Source: Prochlorococcus sp. AG-402-I21 (GTDB lineage Bacteria > Cyanobacteriota > Cyanobacteriia > PCC-6307 > Cyanobiaceae). From it: 64,000 nucleotides of DNA. Below, piece after piece: positions 8,844-18,977 of the stretch. The stretch covers positions 1 through 64,000 of the forward strand of contig QCHZ01000007.1 of NCBI GenBank assembly GCA_003216955.1. The letters are read 5' to 3'. The translations under genes were made by a program, and so were the position numbers. Each line of letters begins with the position of its first letter. The stretch's first letter is position 1. The notes beneath the pieces were generated by a model. The model had not been told where the DNA came from. It worked only from the letters and a program-made list of their open reading frames with translations, and searched no databases.

Positions 8844-9896
8844 TTACCTGGAGTTTCTGCGATCTAAGTGACGAATAGCTTTTGCTATCTCAGGTAGTTT
8901 TTTGAAATTAGCAGAGCATCTCAACCATAATTTATTTGGTATAGCTGGGAAGCCGCTGATAACCTTTCCTGCTTCAATATTTGATATTATTCCTGTTTTT
9001 GAACTAGCTATCACTCTATCTCCAACTTTGACTTTATTACTTACACCTACTTGTCCAGCAAGAATAACTGCATCTCCAATCTGAGCTCCTCCAGCTATGC
9101 CCACTTGAGCAGCCATAGCGCATCCTTTGCCGGTAGTAACTCCATGACCAATTTGAACTAAGTTATCAATTTTTGTATCTTCACCAATTAATGTCTCTCC
9201 TACTGAAGGCCTATCAATGGTAGATCCACTACCAACTTCTACTTTGTCTTTTAAGATAACTATTCCCACTTGTGGCATTTTTTTCCATCCACGTGATGTG
9301 GGCACGAATCCAAAACCTTCACCACCAATAACGGCATTCGCATTAATTACACATTCGTCTCCAAGTTTAGATCCAGAATGAATAACACTATTTGCGTGAA
9401 TTAAGTTTTTGGCACCAATGCTTACATTTTTATAGACAACAACGCCTGCATGAACAATAGTCCCAGCTCCAATTTCTGTATTATCTCCAATATAAGCATT
9501 AGCTCCGATTGAAACGCCAAGACCAATTTTTACGTTCTCTCCAATTACAGCACTTTTATGTATACCTTCACTTTCTATCTCAGAAGGATAAAGAAACTCT
9601 AATGTCTCAGCAAAAGCAATCTTGGGATCCTTTAATAAAATCCAATCAATTGATATTTGCTTTGTTATTTCAATAATAAAATCATCATCAGCCGGTAATA
9701 ACAGAGCAGCTGCTTTTGAAGTTTTGATGAAATTCCTAAGATTTAAAGAACTATTATTGTCTAGAAAACTTATTTCATTTTCTTTAGCCTTTTCTAGAGA
9801 AGCTGCAGCTAGGATAACTGTATTGTTTGATATTTTAAAGTCAACAACCCCAGATTGACCTTGCTTCAGCTTTTCGACAATTTCATTCAATTGCAT
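8844..9896 (-). CDS. lpxD: UDP-3-O-acylglucosamine N-acyltransferase
   Basis: LpxD adds the amide-linked acyl chain in lipid A synthesis. The 350 aa protein has an N-terminal uridine-binding domain (to about residue 105). A left-handed beta-helix of hexapeptide repeats follows ([24 protein letters not shown] and more). The catalytic His lies in [16 protein letters not shown]-terminal helix ends the protein. Presence implies lipid A in the outer membrane. It lies between proB and leuB. Confidence 0.95.
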   Translation of the reverse strand: MQLNEIVEKLKQGQSGVVDFKISNNTVILAAASLEKAKENEISFLDNNSSLNLRNFIKTSKAAALLLPADDDFIIEITKQISIDWILLKDPKIAFAETLEFLYPSEIESEGIHKSAVIGENVKIGLGVSIGANAYIGDNTEIGAGTIVHAGVVVYKNVSIGAKNLIHANSVIHSGSKLGDECVINANAVIGGEGFGFVPTSRGWKKMPQVGIVILKDKVEVGSGSTIDRPSVGETLIGEDTKIDNLVQIGHGVTTGKGCAMAAQVGIAGGAQIGDAVILAGQVGVSNKVKVGDRVIASSKTGIISNIEAGKVISGFPAIPNKLWLRCSANFKKLPEIAKAIRHLDRRNSR

Positions 9897-9941
9897 GATT
9901 TGATTTGATTTGTAGAAAGAAAATTACTATTGTTGTTTGTG

Positions 9942-11024
9942 TTATTCATTGGTTAGGACGAGAACATCTCGGTGAATAACTAGAGGAGAGCCAGTCGCTG
10001 AAGATGTAGAATTAATTCCTATTTTTATAGCATCACTGCTCATAGAGCAAATTCCTTTGGCAATTTCTTCTCCTTCTGTGTTTAAAACTTTTACAGGTTG
10101 ATTAGAAATAAAATCCCCATTAATTTTTTTTACACCAACTAATAGTAGTGATGCGCCTTTGTTTGTGATCGCTTCACTAGCTCCATCGTCTAAATATATT
10201 TCCCCTACTGGCTTAATTGCATGTGCCAGCCAACTTTTTCTATTACCGATAGGGTTTGGATGTGGGTGGAAAACAGTTCCTACTCTTTTCCCCTCAAGCA
10301 AGTCACCTAAAGTTTCAGGGACTCTGCCATCTGCTAATTGAACTTTTATCCCGCTTTCAGTGGCAATCTTGGCAGCAGTTAGTTTTGTTTTTATTCCTCC
10401 AGTCCCCCAAGTTGTTTGTTCATTTGCGAGTTCTAATTTATTTAATTCTTTTGAATTATTAATATCTTTGATTGGTCTTGCTTTACTGTTGGTTTTGGGA
10501 TCTGAAGAGTAAAGATGGTCAATGTCAGTTAACAGTATTAGTTGATCGGCAGATATAGCTGTTGCAACTAGAGCAGATAAAGTATCATTATCACCATATT
10601 TTAATTCTTCATTCGAGGTTATATCATTTTCATTTACTATTGGAATAACATCCCATTCAATCAATTTTTTTAATGTTTGTGATGCAGATTTATAACTATT
10701 TCTTGAACCTAATTCTGATCTAGTTAATAATATTTGTGCAACTGTATACCCAAATCTACTCATAGCCTTTTCATACAAAGCCATTAAATGAAGTTGGCCT
10801 ATTGCGGCTGAAGCCTGCAGAGAGATAATTTCTTTTGGTCTTAACTTGAAGCTCATTTTATGACATCCAAGACCTACGGCACCACTAGAAACCAATATTA
10901 CTTTATCGCCATTTTTTTGAGCTCTTGATATATATGAACAATAATTATTAATGATATCAAAAGTAGTATATTCATCATTTCCTCTCAGAAGGCTTGTACC
11001 AATCTTGATTACCCAGGTTGTCAT
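9942..11024 (-). CDS. proB: Glutamate 5-kinase
   Basis: ProB phosphorylates glutamate, the first step of proline synthesis. The 360 aa protein has an amino-acid-kinase domain (VIKIGTSLL start, [24 protein letters not shown]) and a C-terminal PUA domain. The start codon overlaps the stop of the upstream HAD phosphatase by an ATGA junction, so translation is coupled. Proline synthesis may also serve salt tolerance, but no regulation is visible. Confidence 0.96.
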   Translation of the reverse strand: MTTWVIKIGTSLLRGNDEYTTFDIINNYCSYISRAQKNGDKVILVSSGAVGLGCHKMSFKLRPKEIISLQASAAIGQLHLMALYEKAMSRFGYTVAQILLTRSELGSRNSYKSASQTLKKLIEWDVIPIVNENDITSNEELKYGDNDTLSALVATAISADQLILLTDIDHLYSSDPKTNSKARPIKDINNSKELNKLELANEQTTWGTGGIKTKLTAAKIATESGIKVQLADGRVPETLGDLLEGKRVGTVFHPHPNPIGNRKSWLAHAIKPVGEIYLDDGASEAITNKGASLLLVGVKKINGDFISNQPVKVLNTEGEEIAKGICSMSSDAIKIGINSTSSATGSPLVIHRDVLVLTNE

Positions 11025-11542
11025 AAAAAGTCTCCTGTTATAAATCTTGCTATATATCTTTCAATGGATTGAAAGTTATTTTTTTCAATTTTTTTTCCAT
11101 AATAATCTACTGAATCTACCAATATTGTATACATCCCTAATCTATTGCCTACAAGAATATCTGTAAAAACTCTATCTCCAATTATTGCAATCTCATTTGA
11201 TGAGTAAGGAATTTTATCAAGAATCTCTTTTAATTTTCTTTTACTTGGCTTGCCACCAGAATATGTGTATTCTAAATCCAACTGATCAGCGATTAATTTT
11301 ATTCTTTTTTTTGATGGGTTGTTACTGAATAAGTAGGTATAAAAGTATTTCTTTGAGCTATTAATCCAATTTTTTATATCATTTGATAGTACTGGCTGTT
11401 TCCCTGAAATTAATGTTCCATCTACATCAAGTATTAATGCTTTGATGTTTTTCGATAATAAATAATTTATCGAGATCTTTGAAATTTTATCGTTTACTTT
11501 CCAACTTGGAATAAGTAATTCTTTTATGTTTATTCGGATAAT
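11021..11542 (-). CDS. YqeG-type HAD-IIIA phosphatase with a non-standard start codon
   Basis: The reading frame is open from an upstream TGA (11554-11552) to the TGA at 11023-11021. It encodes a complete HAD-IIIA phosphatase: [11 protein letters not shown] (nucleophile Asp), FSNNPSKKR (motif II), GGKPSK (motif III Lys) and [14 protein letters not shown] (motif IV). The first ATG, GTG or TTG in frame is a TTG at 11281, after motifs I and II, which would give a dead protein. A purine-rich GAGGAGAGGGG lies just before an ATT at 11542-11540, with ATA codons soon after. Initiation at ATT or ATA is therefore inferred. The protein would be about 173 aa, normal for YqeG. It overlaps the DUF3727 gene stop by 13 bases and proB by four. 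Confidence 0.78.
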   Translation of the reverse strand: MIRINIKELLIPSWKVNDKISKISINYLLSKNIKALILDVDGTLISGKQPVLSNDIKNWINSSKKYFYTYLFSNNPSKKRIKLIADQLDLEYTYSGGKPSKRKLKEILDKIPYSSNEIAIIGDRVFTDILVGNRLGMYTILVDSVDYYGKKIEKNNFQSIERYIARFITGDFL

Positions 11543-12066
11543 CCCCTCTCCTCAAGTTCAGCTTCAATTCCGGATTGTATATTGTCAAACTCTTCGCCTT
11601 CAACAAGCTTTACTTCGCCATCTTCTAGTTTCCCGACAATGAAGAAGGGATCAAGCGGTATATATAGACCATACTCATTATTATCAACTCTAAAATTGAC
11701 AAGAAGTTCGTAAGTTTCTGATTCGTCATCAATGTCTTCTTCTTCGATTTCTTCTGGCTCAGGCTCATCTAATTCACCTGAGACTGTAAGAGTGATAGCT
11801 GAGCGTACAAGTCTAAGATCATGTTCTTGAAGGACAACATCAGCTACTTCAAGTATTGGCTCATTCTTTTCAATTGTTTCTATTAGTTTTGGATCTTGAT
11901 CATCAATTAATTGAAACAGAGATACTGGAGTATCTACAGGGGTTAAAAGGGCATATTCATTACCTTCTAATGGTACTACTTGTTCAAGAAAGCATAAGAG
12001 ATCTGAACCTTGAGAATCTTTCACTAACAGTGTAGGTACTTCGTCGGTTTTATTGGTTGTTGACAT
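11530..12066 (-). CDS. DUF3727-type cyanobacterial protein
   Basis: A 178 aa acidic soluble protein with no signal peptide or membrane span. Residues 1-75 form a DUF1292/DUF3727-like beta-rich unit (LLCFLEQVVPLEGNEYALLTP). A Glu/Asp-rich linker (about residues 99-115) is followed by a second similar unit (YELLVNFRVDNNEYGLYIPLDP), so the protein looks like an internal duplication. The family is conserved in cyanobacteria and plastid-bearing plants. Function is unknown. It starts a run RuvX - DUF3727 - HAD - ProB. Confidence 0.8.
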   Translation of the reverse strand: MSTTNKTDEVPTLLVKDSQGSDLLCFLEQVVPLEGNEYALLTPVDTPVSLFQLIDDQDPKLIETIEKNEPILEVADVVLQEHDLRLVRSAITLTVSGELDEPEPEEIEEEDIDDESETYELLVNFRVDNNEYGLYIPLDPFFIVGKLEDGEVKLVEGEEFDNIQSGIEAELEERGLSE

Positions 12067-12129
12067 AGTTGAGTTTTATTAATCTGTATCTGGTTGTATT
12101 TGATTATGTATTTACATCATATTCAAAAT

Positions 12130-12564
12130 TTAATTTGAGTCATCTAGATTAGGCCCCTCAATAAGCCATTGTTGCAAAAGTATAGCGGCAGCTGCACTAT
12201 CGATTTTTCCGGTCTTGTCACTTTTCAAAGAGAATTTCTCTTTAGCCTCGATGGTGGAACAATGTTCATTTATAAAAGCAACAGGAAGTTTTAAACATTT
12301 AGCTAATTTAAACCCATATTTTTTACATCGAATAGATTGATTAGTCTCTTTGCCATGCATATCGAGTGGATTTCCAATAATAAGTCCTTCAACTTTTCGA
12401 TCAAAACATATCTTTCTAAATTCTTTAAGGTTTTTCTCAAAGTTACTTCTGAAAATTGCAGGGAGATGAGTTATTGATATTCCAAGTGGATCACAACCTG
12501 CTATGCCTATTCTCTTGTCTCCAATATCAAGGCTTAAAACTGAACAAGGTTTTGGTTGAATCAT
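12130..12564 (-). CDS. ruvX: Putative pre-16S rRNA nuclease / Holliday junction resolvase RuvX (YqgF)
   Basis: A 144 aa RNase H-fold protein. Motifs are [14 protein letters not shown] (first catalytic Asp near residue 12), [12 protein letters not shown] and [15 protein letters not shown] (last catalytic Asp). The family matures the 5' end of 16S rRNA and was earlier described as a resolvase. Its start overlaps the end of the upstream GNAT-like gene by four bases. Confidence 0.92.
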   Translation of the reverse strand: MIQPKPCSVLSLDIGDKRIGIAGCDPLGISITHLPAIFRSNFEKNLKEFRKICFDRKVEGLIIGNPLDMHGKETNQSIRCKKYGFKLAKCLKLPVAFINEHCSTIEAKEKFSLKSDKTGKIDSAAAAILLQQWLIEGPNLDDSN

Positions 12565-13598
12565 TTATTTTTCCCAATTTGAATAGTTGAGGGTAATTCT
12601 GGTTGTTGTTGTAAATTCCCCACAAGATTAGTTAATAGCTCAGTTTCGATAGATTTTAATTTATATCCATTTTGTCTTTTCCATACACTTCTTCCTAGAA
12701 GCACTCTTTCTTCTTTTATCTCCCAGTTACATTCATTTAAAATATCATTCAACTTGTTGTCTTCACTTGTCGTTTCTAGATAACATTTACTTTTACCAAT
12801 TTTTATATTATTAATTCTTTGTGGGATAGATTGATTTAGTCTTTCATCCCATGCTATTCCTCGTATTAGTTCTAAGGAGAAATTATATTGGGGGCAAATA
12901 GATGGTATCAAACCCGCTATAATACTATTTTCTTTAGACTTAATAATTCCAGTTAAGATATTTCTTTTTTCATAAATATCATGCCACTGCCGGTCAAAAA
13001 TCAAACGAAAGTTTATTGATTCTCTAGCCTGTTCAAGCCTCCAGATTTCTTGGCTGTTCTCTTCATTAAGTTTTTCCCAGATAATACTGTCTTTATTTTC
13101 ATTCTTTTTATATATATTACCTTCTTTTTTACTCCAATACTTTATAATTCTTAGAGGTTGAAAACCAGATTGCCTTATAACAGATAGATTTTGGTTGTCA
13201 TTTGTATTTATAGAAATTAAAAAGCTCTGAGTATTAATATTACTTTCATAAAGAACTTTTCGTAATAAATTTTGCAATAAATTATAACGACTAAATGATA
13301 TTGATTCTCCTGTAAAATTTGGTTCTGATATTGACCAACAAGTACCCCTACGATTGATTGGAGTCGCTAAAATATATGCAATTATATTATTTCTTTCTAC
13401 AGCCACAAAACATGTTGAGTTTCTGGTTGGTATTAAATTAGTAAAACTGGACTCTAATGAAGAAATCCATTTTTTGCATAATAGAATTTGAAATATTCCA
13501 AGGTATTTTGAATTATTGTTTGTTCGGAGCATGTATAAATGCTTGAGCTTAAGTGGCTCAATTATTAAATCTGAAGGTAATGCTTCATTGTTTCTCAT
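12561..13598 (-). CDS. Cyanobacterial GNAT-like protein of unknown substrate
   Basis: A 345 aa soluble protein. The first half has the layout of a GNAT acetyltransferase: [19 protein letters not shown] forms the central strands, and [35 protein letters not shown] matches the C-terminal N-x-x-S/A-x-x-x-Y/F-x-x-x-GF region (split here: [16 protein letters not shown]). The acetyl-CoA P-loop is poorly conserved. The second half has no recognised domain and may be a degenerate second GNAT copy. It is coupled to ruvX by a four-base overlap. Confidence 0.6.
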   Translation of the reverse strand: MRNNEALPSDLIIEPLKLKHLYMLRTNNNSKYLGIFQILLCKKWISSLESSFTNLIPTRNSTCFVAVERNNIIAYILATPINRRGTCWSISEPNFTGESISFSRYNLLQNLLRKVLYESNINTQSFLISINTNDNQNLSVIRQSGFQPLRIIKYWSKKEGNIYKKNENKDSIIWEKLNEENSQEIWRLEQARESINFRLIFDRQWHDIYEKRNILTGIIKSKENSIIAGLIPSICPQYNFSLELIRGIAWDERLNQSIPQRINNIKIGKSKCYLETTSEDNKLNDILNECNWEIKEERVLLGRSVWKRQNGYKLKSIETELLTNLVGNLQQQPELPSTIQIGKNK

Positions 13599-13636
13599 TT
13601 AATTATTTTATTATATTTTTAACTATCATGCGACTT

Positions 13637-14794
13637 CTAACTTAATTCATTTGGTCTGATGAGTACTAATGGTGTTTGTTGGTTGGCATTACCTGCTGGA
13701 TTTGATGTTAAAGCTCTTTTAATTATTGCAGAATTATTAACATTATTTGTTGATAGAATTTTGACTCTTCCTAGATCATTTACATCTACAACAGCGACGT
13801 TTACGTTTAATTTTTTTGCGGCTTTAATACAAAAATCTTGAGTCTCTTTAGGCCCTAAAACTATACTTTTATCATAGGGTGGTGTCGTGCCAGTTATATC
13901 GTCAATTAATCTTGCTTGTTCACCTGCTAAACGATAGAACATACCCCTAACGCCAAAAACTTTAAATATGCCTCCAATTAACCATGAAATTATTATGCGT
14001 GTTGGGCCAGAAATATCTATGAGGGTTTGCATTCCAGAAGCAGTGGCTAGACTACTAGTTGGGTGAAATCCTTTGCAAATTAACTTTGAAATTAGATTTG
14101 CATTAACATTTCTATAATCGATATATCTTCCTTGCATTATTGCTAAGGGTGACTCTCCAATTGTAAGAATATCTGTAGGTAAACAAGTTGATGGCATGTA
14201 GGATTTTAATATTCCAATAGGATCATCTAAACTACCAAGAATATGCGTTTTTATTGGATATACTAAATTAGAATTATTAGAATTTACTTTGGATATATCT
14301 AAAAAGTTAGGCAATACAAAACCATTAAACTTTTTGAAATAACCGAATGGTCCGTAATTGCCCCATTCTATATCTAGCCACAAACATTTAATCTTATCTA
14401 TCGCTGTATCTTTAATCTCATATTCAATTTCAATTTCGACAAATGTCGACTTTTTTGCCTTTAAGATATAGGCACTCCAATAGTCATTTTTTTTCTCTGC
14501 TTCATCATCTTCTTCTTCTGGGTGATGTGTTTTTATTGTTGTATGAATCTTTATTATTTCATTTTTAGATATACCTATTAATTGAGGATTAACATTAAAA
14601 GATGGAATCATAACTTCCATTCTTTCTTGTATATTTTTAATTTCAATCAAAGTAATATATTTATGCTTAGAATCCAATATGAATTTTTTAAATTCTTTGG
14701 GTTTAATAATTAATGGCGAATTTTTATTGAAATACTGATTTATTTCAATAAAAAGAAATGTGATTATTATCAGAAGAAGAGAGTTTAATAACAT
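13637..14794 (-). CDS. CofE-like protein (F420-0 gamma-glutamyl ligase-related), membrane-anchored
   Basis: A 385 aa protein with one N-terminal hydrophobic segment (residues 2-17). The remainder resembles the COG1478 F420-0:gamma-glutamyl ligase fold. Visible features are DILTIGESPLAIMQGRY, LAGEQARLIDDITGTTPPYDKSIVLGP and AVVDVNDLGRVKIL. Cyanobacteria widely carry this version although they are not known to make coenzyme F420 in this lineage. It probably ligates something else or has lost activity. Some bacterial members of the family have been annotated as hypothetical. The acidic stretch HPEEEDDEAEKK near residue 95 is lineage-specific. Confidence 0.72.
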   Translation of the reverse strand: MLLNSLLLIIITFLFIEINQYFNKNSPLIIKPKEFKKFILDSKHKYITLIEIKNIQERMEVMIPSFNVNPQLIGISKNEIIKIHTTIKTHHPEEEDDEAEKKNDYWSAYILKAKKSTFVEIEIEYEIKDTAIDKIKCLWLDIEWGNYGPFGYFKKFNGFVLPNFLDISKVNSNNSNLVYPIKTHILGSLDDPIGILKSYMPSTCLPTDILTIGESPLAIMQGRYIDYRNVNANLISKLICKGFHPTSSLATASGMQTLIDISGPTRIIISWLIGGIFKVFGVRGMFYRLAGEQARLIDDITGTTPPYDKSIVLGPKETQDFCIKAAKKLNVNVAVVDVNDLGRVKILSTNNVNNSAIIKRALTSNPAGNANQQTPLVLIRPNELS

Positions 14795-14843
14795 TCTTTA
14801 AAGGAAATATTTGATAATTTAATGAAAATTGTTTTAGTACTTT

Positions 14844-15401
14844 TTAGCTCCCTCTTGGTCTAGTATAACCATCTTTAGAAGGCTCACTATTGTATTCGTT
14901 AAAACTTTTGACTGTTAGATCAAAATCAGGTTTCTTTAAACCCGTTGCTTGGGTTATTGCATCATTAATTTGTTCGAACGATACCTGCCCCTCTTCGTCT
15001 AAGAGAACGTTACCTTTTCCGTCAATAATAACTGTCTGAGGTATCTTCCCATGCCAGTAATACCCAGGATCCTTAGAAGTTTTCTGATCATTATTGTCTA
15101 TTTCATCAATTGATAGAGGAATTAAATCAATTGATGAGCTCCACAATAACTTGATACCTGAAACTACAGGTGCAAATTTTTTACTAGCAGAACTATCGTC
15201 TAGGTAGAAAACTAAAACACTTGTTCTTTCGTTCTTTAATGACTCTGATAATGTGCTTGGAGGAGGTACTAATGATCCGTTACCAGCATAGATAGGATAT
15301 ATATTTCCATCATAACTATCAGTATCCCTAGCGGCCAATACTGGAGTAACAAATAGAAAAAAAAGTATAAGTAGTGAAGAGAATATTCTTAACAAGATCA
15401 A
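14844..15401 (-). CDS. Thylakoid-lumen thioredoxin-like protein without redox cysteines
   Basis: A 185 aa protein with an N-terminal signal peptide (hydrophobic residues 2-21, then PVLAA). A thioredoxin-like fold follows: SVLVFYLDDSSASKKFAP, then IPQTVIIDGKGNVLLDEEGQ with the cis-Pro strand. The site where CxxC normally sits reads SSAS, so it cannot act as a disulfide oxidoreductase. It resembles the cyanobacterial proteins annotated as photosystem I accumulation factors, a family assignment I make from memory. The mature protein probably acts in the lumen or periplasm. Confidence 0.7.
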   Translation of the reverse strand: MILLRIFSSLLILFFLFVTPVLAARDTDSYDGNIYPIYAGNGSLVPPPSTLSESLKNERTSVLVFYLDDSSASKKFAPVVSGIKLLWSSSIDLIPLSIDEIDNNDQKTSKDPGYYWHGKIPQTVIIDGKGNVLLDEEGQVSFEQINDAITQATGLKKPDFDLTVKSFNEYNSEPSKDGYTRPRGS

Positions 15402-15469
15402 TGTAAAGTACTAATTTTTTTAATTCTAAAGTCTTAAAGCTAATCTAGCTATATTTATTAATAAATAAA

Positions 15470-17098
15470 TTATCCTTTGGACAGGTTTCTTCCCATACCT
15501 TGAGCGATACCTCTACCAATTAATCCTATAGATCTTCCAACAACTTTTGTGAGAATTAGAACTATTAAATCACCTAAGTACTGAATTATTGCCTGTACTT
15601 GTGGTGCTAAAGCATCTCTTAATTCTATTATAAATGCTATTTGCCTTTGGGCCCAGTCTAATTTCTTTAATTCATCATCTCTAGGTTCAAGGATAATAAT
15701 CTTTTCAATTTTATTATTTTTTACTGTATAATATAATCTTTTACTTTCGTATAACCTAACTGGCTTTTTGAATAGATTTTGAAGTTGATTATTTGTATTG
15801 ATATGATTTCTTTGCCGTTCTAATTCCCTTGTTGAAAATAATTCTTTATTTAGAAAGTATTTTCGTAATTCTGGCCACTCCGAACATGAAGATATAATCT
15901 CTTCACTAACGATTTCAGCTGTCCTGAATATCCAATTTAGAATAAACGTTTCTAATTGAATAATAGATCGAGGATCTTCTATTGCTAAATATTCTCCATC
16001 GATGAGAATGGGCTTATTATTTAATATTGGATCTATTATTAAAGCAATTGAAGGTAGTTCATCATCAAGCAGTCCAAGCTCTGCATTATGTACTAGAAAG
16101 TCTGAAATAAAAACATCAACACCATTTTTTTGTAGACGATCATATGAATCTATGAAATTTCGTAATGTATTAGCGCGTAATTCAGGAGTAATTGATTGCA
16201 AGTTCTCTTCAAATCCTTTTTCGCGATTATATTTAGAATCCAGTTTGTTTATAATAATTGAAAATTCTTGTAGAAGAGTATTTAAGAGATTACTTCTTTT
16301 GCTTTTATTTAATGAAAAAAGAGCTGCTAGTTCATCCGTAGAGTTTATTAGGTCATCTTGAAGTCTCTCTTTTATCCGTTTATAAATTACTTTCCATAAC
16401 TCATTAGATGAAGAGTTTTTTATTGTTATGTCAGTACTATATTTGTTAATTAGATTTTTATTATTAGCACTATTTTTAATTGGTGATTCTATTAATACCT
16501 CTAGAGGACCCCATATCCAGTTGATTAATCTCTTTGCTGTTAATAATTCTCTTCTTCTACCTAATAATATGAAAAGATAAAATGCATTTATTGATTTCTT
16601 ACCTATCATGTGATCTATTCTGTGTAGATCTTTGTTTATTTGTGATAAACCACTAGTTAATAACCAATGTCCTAAGCCATATGAATTAGTAATTGAGTCA
16701 GCATTGTAATTTGTTTCATTACTAATTTTAAATACTCTGCCACCCTCAAGCAAAATACTTATTGTATCTCTTAAAAGTTCAACAGTAGGATCTTGAATAA
16801 CTCCTTCACTCCCAAAGGTCATCAAATCGGCAGAGGATAATTTAATGCTTTTTGGTATTACAATTAAAACTGGAGATTGATCCCATCTTTCTTTTAATTT
16901 AAGAATTTCTAGTTTGATTGAGTTTGAGAGTTCAACTTCTTCAAGGCAAAATAGAATAAGTTTAGGTAACCCATTTATATCTTTTTTGTCTAGGATTATT
17001 TCTAAACTATTATCCTGAGATGTTAGCTGTAAAGCCAATGATTCGCCAAGAAGTGAAGGCGCTATCATAAAAATTTGTTTTGCTCTTTCTTCGATCAA
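15470..17098 (-). CDS. DUF3685-type cyanobacterial protein
   Basis: A 542 aa protein with no clear signal peptide. The first 125 residues resemble a degenerate receiver domain (QIFMIAPSLLGESLAL..., PVLIVIPKSIK). A helical central part follows, with VDVFISDFLVHNAELGLLDDELPSIALIIDPIL. The C-terminus (about residues 490-535) has a hydrophobic segment, YLGDLIVLILTKVVGRSIGLIG, that may lie in the membrane. The layout matches the cyanobacterial DUF3685 proteins. Function is unknown. Confidence 0.65.
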   Translation of the reverse strand: MIEERAKQIFMIAPSLLGESLALQLTSQDNSLEIILDKKDINGLPKLILFCLEEVELSNSIKLEILKLKERWDQSPVLIVIPKSIKLSSADLMTFGSEGVIQDPTVELLRDTISILLEGGRVFKISNETNYNADSITNSYGLGHWLLTSGLSQINKDLHRIDHMIGKKSINAFYLFILLGRRRELLTAKRLINWIWGPLEVLIESPIKNSANNKNLINKYSTDITIKNSSSNELWKVIYKRIKERLQDDLINSTDELAALFSLNKSKRSNLLNTLLQEFSIIINKLDSKYNREKGFEENLQSITPELRANTLRNFIDSYDRLQKNGVDVFISDFLVHNAELGLLDDELPSIALIIDPILNNKPILIDGEYLAIEDPRSIIQLETFILNWIFRTAEIVSEEIISSCSEWPELRKYFLNKELFSTRELERQRNHINTNNQLQNLFKKPVRLYESKRLYYTVKNNKIEKIIILEPRDDELKKLDWAQRQIAFIIELRDALAPQVQAIIQYLGDLIVLILTKVVGRSIGLIGRGIAQGMGRNLSKG

Positions 17099-17195
17099 TT
17101 TGAATTCTAGAACCTATCCTTTTTAAGATAACTTGATTTAAAAATACTTCCAGCCCTGTCACATAAATCCAATAGATCAATTATATTTTTAAATG

Positions 17196-17969
17196 TTAGA
17201 CATGAAATTTATCTTTATCAGTAAATGAATCTTGAATAAGAAGATTTTTTAAAGTTAATATCGCTTCCTTTAAATCTATTGAACCGTCATAAAGAGCTCT
17301 GCCTACGATTATTCCTTGAATACCTTTATTTTCTAAATCTGTCAGGGAAATTAAATCAGCTATTGAACCTATCCCTCCTGAGGCAATTACCGGATTAATA
17401 CTTATCTCAGCTATCTCTCTCAAGGCTTGAACATTTGGTCCTTTGAGAGTGCCATCTGTTGCGATGTCAGTTGATATGATTCCGGCTAATTCAAGATCGT
17501 TTAATCGTTTTGCTAAGTCTAAAGAGGATATTTCGCTTTGCGTTAGCCAACCTCGAGTCGCAACCATTCCTTCTCTAGCATCAATCCCAACTGCAACTCT
17601 TTTAGGAAATTTTCTAGATAAATCTTTAACCAACTCAGGGCTCTCTATCGCAATTGTTCCTAAAATAATTCTGTCTATTCCTATGGCGAATAATTCTTTT
17701 GCACGATCAACACTTCTAATTCCACCACCAAGTTGGATTGGTATTGTAATAGATTTTTTTATCTCTTTTATTGTTCGATCATTTATTGGTTCACCAGTCT
17801 TAGCACCATCAAGATCTACAAGATGTAGTCGTTTTGCTCCTTGGCTTTCCCAAATCTGAGCTTGTTTTACCGGATCACTATTGAAATTAGTAACTTCATT
17901 ATAATTTCCTTGATTTAGTCGAACACATTTACCATTCAGGAGATCTATTGCAGGTATGATTTCCATCAA
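17196..17969 (-). CDS. hisA: Phosphoribosylformimino-5-aminoimidazole carboxamide ribotide isomerase
   Basis: HisA performs the Amadori isomerisation in histidine synthesis. The 257 aa TIM barrel has the N-terminal AIDLLNGKCVRL (catalytic Asp8-type residue) and QLGGGIRS. TDIATDGTLKGPN carries the second catalytic Asp, and VIASGGIGS binds phosphate. Length is normal. It is divergent from the CSP41-like gene at 18060. Confidence 0.96.
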   Translation of the reverse strand: MMEIIPAIDLLNGKCVRLNQGNYNEVTNFNSDPVKQAQIWESQGAKRLHLVDLDGAKTGEPINDRTIKEIKKSITIPIQLGGGIRSVDRAKELFAIGIDRIILGTIAIESPELVKDLSRKFPKRVAVGIDAREGMVATRGWLTQSEISSLDLAKRLNDLELAGIISTDIATDGTLKGPNVQALREIAEISINPVIASGGIGSIADLISLTDLENKGIQGIIVGRALYDGSIDLKEAILTLKNLLIQDSFTDKDKFHV

Positions 17970-18059
17970 GAAAAAAATTATTACTATTCATCTAACATCA
18001 TTTATGTAGCTCTGGGAGATTATCTATAGGCTTTAATATAATTTTTTTAATAAAGGATC

Positions 18060-18977
18060 TTGAAAGTTCTTTTTTGCGGCGGAACAAGGTTTGTAGGGAA
18101 AGCACTTGTCTCGAGATTGCTTTCAAAAGGACATGAGATATATGTTTTTACACGTGGAAATTTACCAGTACCACAAAATATAACGCACCTAAAGGGAGAT
18201 AGGTCTAACGATGAGGATCTAAAAAAACTATCTAATCATTCATTTGATCTGATTGTTGATAGCTCTGGACGAAAGTTGGAAGATACGCAAAGACTTCTTA
18301 AATTTTCAAGTATTCCTCTTTTTAGATTTATCTACATAAGTTCTGCAGGCGTATATGACAACAAACAATTATTTCCTGTTAGTGAGGATAGTCCAATAGA
18401 TCTTGAAAGCCGTCATATAGGTAAAGCAAAAACAGAGTCTTGGCTTATGGCTGAAGGCATTCCTTTTACGAGTTTTCGTCCCACATATATTTATGGCCCA
18501 GGTAACTATAACTCTATTGAAAAATGGTTTTTTGATCGTATAGTTCATGGTCGACCTATTCCTGTTCCTCTTGATGGTCAAACCATCACGCAATTAGGAC
18601 ATGTTTCTGACTTGGCCGAGGCTATTTCAAAATCTCTTGAAACAGATAAAGCAATTAATCAAATTTATAATTGTTCAGGCTGCAAAGCAGTAACATTTAA
18701 AGGTTTAATTGAAACAGCAATTCTAGCCACTGGAAATAAAATTACTGATTTTAATTTACGTTCTTTTGATCCTTCAAAACTTGATCCTAAGGCAAGAAAA
18801 CTTTTCCCATTAAGGTTAACTAATTTCTTTACTGACACCTCTAAAATTAAAAAAGATTTAACTTGGGAACCCAAATTCGATTTATTAGAGGGTTTAATTG
18901 ATAGCTATAAGAATGATTATCTATTAGCTAATCATGAGTTAGTTGATTTTAATTCTGATGATCTTCTTTATGATTGA
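18060..18977 (+). CDS. CSP41-like NAD-dependent epimerase/dehydratase (atypical SDR)
   Basis: A 305 aa protein started by TTG. It has an N-terminal Rossmann motif, CGGTRFVGKALVSRLL. YISSAGVYD holds the Ser/Tyr region. TSFRPTYIYGPGNYN resembles chloroplast stem-loop-binding proteins (CSP41a/b), which bind RNA in plastids and cyanobacteria. Where a classical SDR has YxxxK this protein has HIGK, so catalysis is doubtful. Its last 29 bases overlap, tail to tail, the end of pgsA. Confidence 0.82.
   Translation: MKVLFCGGTRFVGKALVSRLLSKGHEIYVFTRGNLPVPQNITHLKGDRSNDEDLKKLSNHSFDLIVDSSGRKLEDTQRLLKFSSIPLFRFIYISSAGVYDNKQLFPVSEDSPIDLESRHIGKAKTESWLMAEGIPFTSFRPTYIYGPGNYNSIEKWFFDRIVHGRPIPVPLDGQTITQLGHVSDLAEAISKSLETDKAINQIYNCSGCKAVTFKGLIETAILATGNKITDFNLRSFDPSKLDPKARKLFPLRLTNFFTDTSKIKKDLTWEPKFDLLEGLIDSYKNDYLLANHELVDFNSDDLLYD

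Noticed and set aside
16002..16361. 119 aa Ser/Arg-rich frame on the plus strand
   Set aside because: Opposite the DUF3685 gene; the Ser-rich sequence reflects antisense of Asp/Leu-rich coding.
17443..17859. 138 aa open frame opposite hisA
   Set aside because: Antisense shadow of a well-supported TIM-barrel gene; composition is unlike a real protein.
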